Assembly: GCA_050050115.1 (NCBI GenBank)
Contig: JASFUX010000104.1
Coordinates: 1 to 11,245, forward strand
DNA length: 11,245 bases
Direction of reading: 5' to 3'
Source of the DNA: JASFUX01 sp050050115
GTDB lineage: Bacteria > Pseudomonadota > Alphaproteobacteria > Caulobacterales > Maricaulaceae
In this document: one piece after another, positions 6,361 through 11,245 of the stretch
Numbering within the stretch: position 1 is the first letter of the stretch
How the letters are laid out: each line of letters begins with the position of its first letter
The notes under the pieces: model-generated
Databases searched by the model: none
What the model saw: the letters and a program-made list of their open reading frames with translations, nothing else
What the model was told of the DNA's origin: nothing
Program-made: the position numbers and the translations under genes

Positions 6361-8421
6361 TTGTTACGATTCCGCAACGCCGCTGCTGCGGTCGCCGCAG
6401 CGGCTCTGCCGCTTTGTCCCGCCGCCGCTCAGGACGAGGCGGCCGCCCAAGGCGGCGCGGCGACGGACAACGACACCATCATCATCTTCGGCCGCGCCGT
6501 GGACCTGACGGGCGAGGCCCAGTCAGCGTCCGAGGGGGTGGTCGGCTACGGCGACTTCTCGCTGCGGCCGATGCTGCGCCCCGGCGAGCTGGTCGAGGTG
6601 ATCCCAGGGATGATCGCCACCCAGCACAGCGGCGGCGGCAAGGCCAACCAGTATTTCCTGCGGGGTTTCAATCTCGATCACGGAACGGATTTCGCCGGCT
6701 CGATCGACGGGGTGCCGCTCAATCTGCGCAGCCACCCGCACATGAACGGCTACCTCGACATCAACTTCATCATTCCGGAGGTGATCGAGACGGTCGAGTT
6801 CGCCAAGGGCACGCACCACGTCGCCTTGAGCGACTTCTCCGTGGCCGGCGCGGCGACCTTCAACACCTACGACAGCGTCGATCAGGGCTTCATCGGCGCG
6901 GATGTCGACAGCGACGGCTTCTACCGGCTGATCGCCGTCGACTCCTACGAGCTCGGCGGAGACGCGACGCTGCTTTACGCGGCGAACGCAGAGTTCAACG
7001 AGGGCCCGTTCGACGTCAGCGAGGATCTCGAAAAGTACAGCGGCATGCTGAAGTACAGCTTTCCGTTCCGCGACGGCCGGCTGACGGCCTCGCTCATCGG
7101 CTACGACTCCGAGTGGTACGCCACAGACCAGATCCCGTTGCGCGCCGTTGAAAGCGGCATGATCTCGCGTTTCGGCTCGCTCGATCCGAACCTCGGCGGC
7201 AAGACCCACCGCTACATCGCCAGCCTGCGCGGCGAATGGGATCGCGCGAGCCTGACCGGCTACGTGCAGAACTACGCCCTCGACCTCTACGGCAACCCAA
7301 CATTTTTCATCGACCAGGTGAATGGCGACGAGTTCGTCCAAGTCGGCCGGCGCTGGAGCTACGGCGCGAACGGCGAGATCGAACGCGATCTCGGGCTGCA
7401 CGACGGGAACTCCTGGGTGCGGCTCGGCTTTGACACCCACTTCGACGATATCGACCAGACCGGCCTGTTCCTGACGACCGATCGCGCGCCCCGCGAGACC
7501 ATTCGCGACGATGCGGTCGAGGCCTGGAAGTCGGGCGCCTTCGCCGAGGTCGGCGTCGACTGGACCGACCGCTTCCGCACCAGCGTCGGACTGCGCGCCG
7601 ATCACTACGCCTTCGACGTGTCCGCCGTCAGGCCGGAAAACTCCGGCGACGGCAGCGACACGATCTTCTCGCCTAAGGCCTCTGCGGTGTTCGCGACGAG
7701 CGACGCGCTCGAATTCTACGCCAACTACGGCCAGGGCTTTCACACCAATGACGCGCGCGGCGTCGTCATCACGGTCGATCCCGCCACCGGCGACCCGGCG
7801 GACCCGGTCGATCTCCTCGTGCGCGGGGAAGGGGCCGAGCTGGGTCTGAGATATCATCCGAGCGGGGACTTCAACTTTTCGCTGGCGGCCTTCGCGCTCG
7901 AGCTTGATTCAGAATCGATCTTCGTCGGCGACGCGGGAACGTCCGAGCCGAGCGGCGGCACCGAGCGGTCTGGAATCGAAGCAGCGGCCTTTTGGCAGCC
8001 TAATCCCTGGCTCGCGCTCGACGCGTCGGCGGCCTGGTCGCACGCGCGCTTCGCAGACGAGCCGAGCGGCGCGGATCGGATCCCCAACTCGGTCGAGCTG
8101 GTGGCCGGCGCGGGCGCGACCGTGCTTTTCGACAATGGAGTCACCGGCAGCCTGCGGGTGCGCTACCTGGGCGAATCCCCGCTGATCGAAGCCAACTCGG
8201 TGCGCTCCGATCCCACAACCTTGACCAACCTTGGCGTCGAGAAGAACTTCGGATCGTTCTCGCTCGGCCTCGATGTGCTCAACGTCTTCGACGTCGAGGA
8301 CAACGACATCACCTACTTCTACGAAAGCCAGCTCCTGGGCGAGGCCGCACCGGTCGAAGACATCCACTTCCACCCGGTGCACCCGCGCAGCTTCAAGTTG
8401 GTGATGCGGGCGGATTTTTAG
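6361..8421 (+). CDS. TonB-dependent outer-membrane receptor
   Basis: A 686-aa outer-membrane beta-barrel that imports a scarce ligand using TonB energy. It starts with TTG, supported by AGGGGAG at 6348-6354 six bases upstream and by an immediate signal peptide (MLRFRNAAAAVAAAALPLCPAAA, cleavage near 23/24). A TonB box DTIIIFG is at 38-44, close to the usual DTIVVTG. The plug spans about 60-170: LRPGELVEVIPGMIATQHSGGGKANQYFLRGFNLDHGTDF is highly characteristic of one receptor subfamily, followed by IDGVPLNLRSHPHMNGYLDINFIIPE and VEFAKGTHH. The barrel follows and ends in the typical terminal Phe (MRADF). Histidine-rich spots occur in the plug (HPH at 125-127, THH at 151-153) and near the end (DIHFHPVHPR); these hint at metal or metal-complex binding, which is inference. 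There is no FecA-type N-terminal signalling domain and no FecI/FecR pair; the divergent membrane regulator is the likely controller. Substrate unknown. Confidence 0.92.
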   Translation: MLRFRNAAAAVAAAALPLCPAAAQDEAAAQGGAATDNDTIIIFGRAVDLTGEAQSASEGVVGYGDFSLRPMLRPGELVEVIPGMIATQHSGGGKANQYFLRGFNLDHGTDFAGSIDGVPLNLRSHPHMNGYLDINFIIPEVIETVEFAKGTHHVALSDFSVAGAATFNTYDSVDQGFIGADVDSDGFYRLIAVDSYELGGDATLLYAANAEFNEGPFDVSEDLEKYSGMLKYSFPFRDGRLTASLIGYDSEWYATDQIPLRAVESGMISRFGSLDPNLGGKTHRYIASLRGEWDRASLTGYVQNYALDLYGNPTFFIDQVNGDEFVQVGRRWSYGANGEIERDLGLHDGNSWVRLGFDTHFDDIDQTGLFLTTDRAPRETIRDDAVEAWKSGAFAEVGVDWTDRFRTSVGLRADHYAFDVSAVRPENSGDGSDTIFSPKASAVFATSDALEFYANYGQGFHTNDARGVVITVDPATGDPADPVDLLVRGEGAELGLRYHPSGDFNFSLAAFALELDSESIFVGDAGTSEPSGGTERSGIEAAAFWQPNPWLALDASAAWSHARFADEPSGADRIPNSVELVAGAGATVLFDNGVTGSLRVRYLGESPLIEANSVRSDPTTLTNLGVEKNFGSFSLGLDVLNVFDVEDNDITYFYESQLLGEAAPVEDIHFHPVHPRSFKLVMRADF

Positions 8422-8435
8422 GTGATTACGCGAGC

Positions 8436-8654
8436 TCAAGCAGATTTTCGCTCATCTTGATCAAGTGTTTGTTGGATTTGTAATAGTGCAGAAAGGAGAT
8501 TATTTTCTCGCTTTAATTTCATAACAAGTAATTCCAAGACTTGCCGTGCAGCAATACTTGGCTCAAGGCCGCATTTTTCTGCAGCTTCGACAAAAACTTC
8601 TTTATCGCCGGGCCGTAAACGCACCGTAATCGGCACCCGTTTCACATCTGCCAT
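8436..8654 (-). CDS. Small ribbon-helix-helix-type DNA-binding protein
   Basis: A 72-aa protein. Residues 6-13 (RVPITVRL) form the expected DNA-reading strand, 15-28 (PGDKEVFVEAAEKC) helix A, 31-48 helix B with conserved-looking SIAARQVLELLV, and 49-65 a further helix rich in Leu/Gln. This matches Arc/CopG-like repressors in size and pattern, though the exact family is not recognised. The start at 8654 is set by a strong Shine-Dalgarno (AAGGAGAG, complement of 8659-8666); a longer frame from 8705 would run through the operator-like repeats. The gene is clearly AT-richer than its neighbours (by eye 40-45% GC against about 65%), suggesting separate acquisition. No toxin partner is adjacent, so it does not look like a type II antitoxin. 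It is convergent with the TonB receptor, with only 14 bases between stop codons. Confidence 0.7.
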   Translation of the reverse strand: MADVKRVPITVRLRPGDKEVFVEAAEKCGLEPSIAARQVLELLVMKLKRENNLLSALLQIQQTLDQDERKSA

Positions 8655-8668
8655 GGATCTCTCCTTCA

Positions 8669-8693
8669 GAGTCTTAGAGACTCTAATAGATTC
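8669..8693. promoter_or_regulatory. Three GANTC sites at 10-bp spacing within nested repeats (operator-like)
   Basis: GAGTC (8669-8673), GACTC (8679-8683) and GATTC (8689-8693) are spaced exactly 10 bp apart and form a degenerate tandem decamer: AGAGTCTTAG, AGACTCTAAT, AGATTCGTCT. The same stretch contains a perfect 13-bp palindrome TTAGAGACTCTAA (8674-8686) and the inverted repeat AGAGTC-N5-GACTCT (8668-8684). GANTC is the methylation target of CcrM in alphaproteobacteria. Tandem sites one turn apart also fit cooperative binding by ribbon-helix-helix dimers, so this may be the operator of the adjacent RHH protein. Confidence 0.6.
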
Positions 8694-8707
8694 GTCTGGC
8701 AGCACAA
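8680..8707 (-). promoter_or_regulatory. Candidate promoter of the RHH gene
   Basis: On the minus strand TTGTGC (complement of 8702-8707), 16-base spacer, TAGAGT (complement of 8680-8685). A start near 8673 gives a leader of about 19 nt containing the Shine-Dalgarno. One GANTC overlaps the -10 element and another lies in the spacer, the arrangement known for promoters governed by GcrA and CcrM methylation. Confidence 0.4.
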
Positions 8708-8739
8708 CACGCGTCGAGAAGCTGCTGTGGAGACTGGCA

Positions 8740-8754
8740 TTAATGTTCAGTTAA
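8740..8754. promoter_or_regulatory. CtrA-type binding site TTAA-N7-TTAA
   Basis: TTAATGTTCAGTTAA matches the full CtrA consensus with the exact 7-base spacer. TTAA is rare in GC-rich DNA, so a perfect pair at the right spacing in an intergenic region is notable. It lies about 33 bp upstream of the RHH gene's -35 element and 145 bp upstream of the small membrane-protein gene, so it could control either. CtrA is the master cell-cycle regulator in Caulobacter and relatives. Confidence 0.55.
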
Positions 8755-8777
8755 CAGAAGCAGCCGAGAGCTGCCGT

Positions 8778-8849
8778 ATGGCTGATATGCGAGCCGTGTA
8801 TGCGCTTGGGGTTCTCGTGGTTGTGAAAAAGCGCAAATCACCAGACTAG
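8778..8849 (+). CDS. Possible 23-aa micropeptide
   Basis: An ATG at 8778 opens a 23-codon frame, MADMRAVYALGVLVVVKKRK followed by SPD, ending in TAG. It has a short hydrophobic core followed by a Lys/Arg cluster, like a small membrane-associated peptide, and a modest GAGAG 8 bases upstream, next to a 5-bp hairpin (GCAGC-CGAGA-GCTGC, 8760-8774). It could equally be chance or a leader of the downstream membrane-protein gene. Recorded because the 244-bp gap (8655-8898) otherwise holds only regulatory sites. Confidence 0.2.
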   Translation: MADMRAVYALGVLVVVKKRKSPD

Positions 8850-8898
8850 TAGCTCACGAGACCAAAACGAGCCGCCGCGTGGGACCAGGAGAAATAAG

Positions 8899-9096
8899 AT
8901 GAGCCTCGGCCAGATCGCCACCCAAGCATTTTTCTTCGTCGTCGCAACGGTCGTCGGATGTGTCCTCTGGGCCATGGGTATGGTGGCTCCGGGCGCACTA
9001 ATTTTGATCGTCGCTACCATCTGCCTCTTTGTTTCCCGGGAAGTTCGTGAAGAGACAGTCCGGCTGATTCAGTCGCTCTTCGACAAGCGGCGCTAG
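8899..9096 (+). CDS. Small two-helix membrane protein, unknown function
   Basis: A 65-aa protein preceded by a strong ribosome site (AGGAGAA, 8887-8893). Two hydrophobic helices, about 9-29 (QAFFFVVATVVGCVLWAMGMV) and 32-46, are separated by a Pro-Gly turn (31-32). They are followed by a charged, probably cytoplasmic amphipathic tail SREVREETVRLIQSLFDKRR. This is a hairpin inner-membrane protein; I do not recognise the family. Its TAG (9094-9096) is only two bases from the hemJ stop on the other strand, leaving no room for a separate terminator. It may share the upstream regulatory gap containing the CtrA-type box. Confidence 0.6.
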   Translation: MSLGQIATQAFFFVVATVVGCVLWAMGMVAPGALILIVATICLFVSREVREETVRLIQSLFDKRR

Positions 9097-9098
9097 TT

Positions 9099-9554
9099 TC
9101 AGAACGGCTCGACCACCGCGAGGATCACGATCCCGATCGCGAGGAGGGCGGGGATCTCGTTCATCATCCGCCAGAACTTCTCGGTGCGCGGGCGCTCGCC
9201 GCGGGCGAACTTCTTTTGCGCGCCGGCGTAGAAGCCGTGGATGCCGCTCAGGATCAGAACGAGTAGAAACTTGGGGTGAAACCAGTAGGCGCCGGTCTGC
9301 ATGATCGGGCCCCAGTGCGCCCACAGCATCAGAAGGCCGAACGCCCAAGCGCCGATCATCGACGGGTTGACGATGATCTTCAGAAGACGGCGTTCCTGCA
9401 GCTTCAGGGACTGCTCGAGTTCGCCGTCCGGCGTTGCGCCCATATGGTGGACGAACAGCCGCGGCAGATAGAGCATCCCGGCCATCCAGGCGATGACCAT
9501 CAGGATGTGCAGCGCGCGCAGCCAGTTGTAATAGTCGTTGAGAAATCCGGTCAT
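9099..9554 (-). CDS. hemJ: Protoporphyrinogen IX oxidase HemJ
   Basis: A 151-aa integral inner-membrane protein of the HemJ family, which oxidises protoporphyrinogen IX to protoporphyrin IX, the step before iron insertion. It opens with the family signature YYNWLRALHILMVIAWMAGMLYLPRLFVHH (9-37), containing conserved His16, then LKIIVNPSMIGAW, the WFHPKFLLVL block with conserved Lys95, and the NEIPALLAIGIVILAVVEPF ending. Hydrophobic blocks at about 12-30, 62-80, 95-111 and 135-150 give four membrane helices, as expected. Length is typical. The ATG overlaps the hemH stop (ATGA at 9551-9554, read on the minus strand), and hemE-hemH-hemJ together support the assignment. Confidence 0.95.
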   Translation of the reverse strand: MTGFLNDYYNWLRALHILMVIAWMAGMLYLPRLFVHHMGATPDGELEQSLKLQERRLLKIIVNPSMIGAWAFGLLMLWAHWGPIMQTGAYWFHPKFLLVLILSGIHGFYAGAQKKFARGERPRTEKFWRMMNEIPALLAIGIVILAVVEPF

Positions 9555-10678
9555 GCGGGGGCTCCGGCCGTATTGGATGTTTCGCGGGCGGGCGGAGCGG
9601 AGGCGGCGGCCTCCTCAGAATCGAGCGCGCAGGGGCAGCTTGTCCGACCAGGCCGGCACAACCGCTGACCGTTCGGCGGCTTCATGCCGGGCTCGCCTTC
9701 GAGCGCGCCGAGCGTCAGATCGCGCAGCGTATCGATGTAGCCGCTCGCAACGCCAAGCGCCGGCACGCGCAGATAGGCCGTCACGTCATGCTCGGCGGCG
9801 AGCTCGGCGTATTCGTGATCAAGCTCGACCAGAGTTTCGACATGCTCGGACACGAAGGCGATCGGCGTCAGCACCACCGCGCGACCGTCCGCCCCGGCGC
9901 GCTTGATCTCTTCATCGGTCGACGGGCCGATCCATTTGAGCGGCCCGACGCGGCTTTGATAGCAGATCACGCGATCGGACAGCTCTTCGGGCAGTCGCTC
10001 AGCGACGGCCTCGACCGTCCGCTCGATCTGCCACTGGTAGGGATCGCCGCGCTGGATGACGCGCTCGGGCAAACCATGAGCGGAGAACAGCACCCGCGCG
10101 TTCTTGGGCGCGCCGCCGTCGCGCCAAGTCTGCTCGATCAGCTTGGCGTGCGCGTCGATGAAGGCCTCGGCCTTGGGATAGCAGCACACCGTGCGCGTCG
10201 GCAGGTCCGGCGCGGCGCGCCGCCACGCGGTGAGCGACGAGCCAGTCGTCGTCGTTGAAAACTGAGGATAGAGCGGCAAGAGCACCGTCTCATGCGGCTT
10301 CCACTCGCGCACCTCGCGCGCGACGTCCCGAATGAATGGTCGCCAATAGCGCATGGCGATGAACACCTTGAACGCATACGGAGAATCCGACTCATCCAAG
10401 GCCGCCTGCAAAGCCTCGGCCTGCAGATGGGTCTCGCGGTAGATCGGCGAGCCGCCGCCGATCAGCGCATAGTTTTCCCGTGAGGAAGACGCACGGCTCG
10501 TGGAGATGAACCAGGCGAGCGCCTCGCGCACCGGACCGGGCGCGGAAATGATCGCCGGATCACGAAAGAGGTTATGCAAAAACGGTTTGACGTCGTCGGG
10601 TCCGTCCGGACCACCGAGGTTGAACAGGACGACCGCGACGCGCTTGCGCCTCATCGATGTCAGATCCGGCCCGATCAT
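9551..10678 (-). CDS. hemH: Ferrochelatase, with C-terminal cysteines typical of the [2Fe-2S] type
   Basis: A 375-aa ferrochelatase that inserts Fe(II) into protoporphyrin IX. Conserved blocks: VAVVLFNLGGPD (14-25), FLHNLFRDPAII (33-44), GGGSPIY (74-80), AMRYWRPFI (108-116), LLPLYPQFSTTTTGSS (133-148), catalytic His201 in FSAHGLP (198-204), and Glu278 in IAFVSEHVETL (273-283). The C-terminus has Cys341-x6-Cys348-x-Cys350, and internal Cys165-Cys166 lies where the fourth ligand is expected. This is the same spacing I recall for Caulobacter crescentus ferrochelatase (Cys332, 339, 341 and 158), which binds a [2Fe-2S] cluster. About 25 further low-complexity residues (Ala/Ser/Glu-rich) follow. 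The start at 10678 is chosen for its ATGA overlap with hemE; Met9 (10654) is an alternative. It is in the hemE-hemH-hemJ operon. Confidence 0.96.
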   Translation of the reverse strand: MIGPDLTSMRRKRVAVVLFNLGGPDGPDDVKPFLHNLFRDPAIISAPGPVREALAWFISTSRASSSRENYALIGGGSPIYRETHLQAEALQAALDESDSPYAFKVFIAMRYWRPFIRDVAREVREWKPHETVLLPLYPQFSTTTTGSSLTAWRRAAPDLPTRTVCCYPKAEAFIDAHAKLIEQTWRDGGAPKNARVLFSAHGLPERVIQRGDPYQWQIERTVEAVAERLPEELSDRVICYQSRVGPLKWIGPSTDEEIKRAGADGRAVVLTPIAFVSEHVETLVELDHEYAELAAEHDVTAYLRVPALGVASGYIDTLRDLTLGALEGEPGMKPPNGQRLCRPGRTSCPCALDSEEAAASAPPARETSNTAGAPA

Positions 10679-11245
10679 CGCCCCGTCTTCACTCGATTCA
10701 CGAGGCGCGCCACATTCTCGGGAGGCGTCTCGAGAGAAATCCCATGGCCGAGATTGAATATGTACGGCCTGTCGACAGCTAACCCGAGCAGACGGTCGAT
10801 TTCAAAGTCGAATTCCGGACCGCCAGCCGCCAAGAGCGCCGGATCAAAGCCGCCTTGGATCGGAAGGCTCGCGGGAAGCTGATTGAGAAAGCCGGCGTGC
10901 GCGTTGGTCATGTCGAGGGCGAGGGCGGTCACTCCGGTTTCCGCGGCGTAGCGCGCAGCGAGCAATCCCGAACCACGCGGAAATCCGATGATGGGGACGT
11001 CGATCTCTGAGCGACGCAGGTTTTCCACGATGCGCCGCGTCGGCTCGATCACGACGCGCTGGAACAGCGGCTCCGGCAGAGCCTCGGACCAGGAATCGAA
11101 GATCTTGAGCGCGTTGGCACCAGCCTCTACCTGCCGTGTCAGATACGCCGACGTCGCATCGGCGAGCCGCTCGAGTAGTTCATCGAACAACTCCGGCTCA
11201 CGCCAGGCGAGCGTGCGGGCGCGCCAGCGGTCAGGGTCCTTGCCG
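10675..11245 (-). CDS. hemE: Uroporphyrinogen decarboxylase HemE (5' end outside the window)
   Basis: The C-terminal 189 residues of HemE, which decarboxylates uroporphyrinogen III to coproporphyrinogen III in the cytoplasm. The frame is open to the window edge, beginning GKDPDRWRARTLAWREPELF, so the TTG at 11188-11190 is not the real start. Recognisable blocks are AYLTRQVEAGANALKIFDSW, VPIIGFPRGSG, ALALDM, PIQGGFDPALL, and the closing FNLGHGISLETPPENVARLV. About half of the usual ~345-aa protein is visible. Its stop overlaps the hemH start (10675-10678), so it is probably the first of three coupled genes; the promoter lies outside the window. Confidence 0.96.
   Translation of the reverse strand, partial: GKDPDRWRARTLAWREPELFDELLERLADATSAYLTRQVEAGANALKIFDSWSEALPEPLFQRVVIEPTRRIVENLRRSEIDVPIIGFPRGSGLLAARYAAETGVTALALDMTNAHAGFLNQLPASLPIQGGFDPALLAAGGPEFDFEIDRLLGLAVDRPYIFNLGHGISLETPPENVARLVNRVKTGR

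Noticed and set aside
6523..7857. 444-codon open frame on the minus strand
   Set aside because: Antisense shadow of the TonB receptor, whose strand has signal peptide, TonB box, plug and terminal Phe.
8639..8645. GTTTCAC, a parS half-site inside the RHH gene
   Set aside because: The other arm is absent (followed by ATCTG), so it is a chance half-match.
8436..8654. RHH protein as antitoxin of a toxin-antitoxin pair
   Set aside because: No adjacent co-directional toxin-like gene; neighbours are a TonB receptor (convergent) and a divergent membrane protein well separated from it.

Overview
The window is about 11.2 kb of GC-rich DNA, by eye around 65% GC apart from one AT-rich patch near 8430-8900. 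It most likely comes from an alphaproteobacterium of the Caulobacterales/Maricaulales/Rhodobacterales side. The evidence is the hemE-hemH-hemJ block on the same side as rho, a ferrochelatase with the Caulobacter-type C-terminal cysteine motif, a perfect CtrA-type box (TTAA-N7-TTAA), clustered GANTC (CcrM-type) sites, and a TonB-dependent receptor paired with a membrane-bound winged-helix regulator. No tRNA, rRNA, CRISPR array or insertion sequence was found.

Layout. 1-1983 (+): three genes joined by 4-base ATGA overlaps: the tail of an unidentified protein, a lipoprotein glycerophosphodiester phosphodiesterase, and a quinone oxidoreductase-like enzyme that appears to lack a short stretch of its N-terminal domain. 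1984-2023: a short convergent gap holding a parS-like palindrome with one extra central base. 2024-2638 (-): a glutathione S-transferase, divergent from a two-repeat DUF1508/YegP-like protein (2862-3191, +). 3216-4514 (-): transcription terminator Rho, with a leader of about 200 nt. 4861-8421: a divergent pair, a one-component membrane regulator (-) and a TonB-dependent outer-membrane receptor (+), with promoter, repeats and palindromes in the 150-bp gap. 8436-8898: an AT-rich patch with a small ribbon-helix-helix protein (-), an operator-like array of three GANTC sites at exact 10-bp spacing, and a CtrA-type box. 8899-9096 (+): a small two-helix membrane protein. 9099-11245 (-): hemJ, hemH and the 3' half of hemE, the last steps of haem synthesis, joined by 4-base overlaps.

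How it fits together. HemE makes coproporphyrinogen III, HemJ oxidises protoporphyrinogen IX to protoporphyrin, and HemH inserts iron. In many alphaproteobacteria rho follows this cluster directly. Here about 4.5 kb lies between hemJ and rho, holding the receptor/regulator pair and the AT-rich RHH patch, so it looks like an accessory insertion at an otherwise conserved, often origin-proximal locus. The most interesting parts are the receptor/regulator pair (a plausible nutrient-uptake sensing module of unknown substrate) and the small RHH gene whose promoter carries both CtrA and GANTC signals, suggesting cell-cycle control. All sites were found by reading; no database search or folding computation was done.
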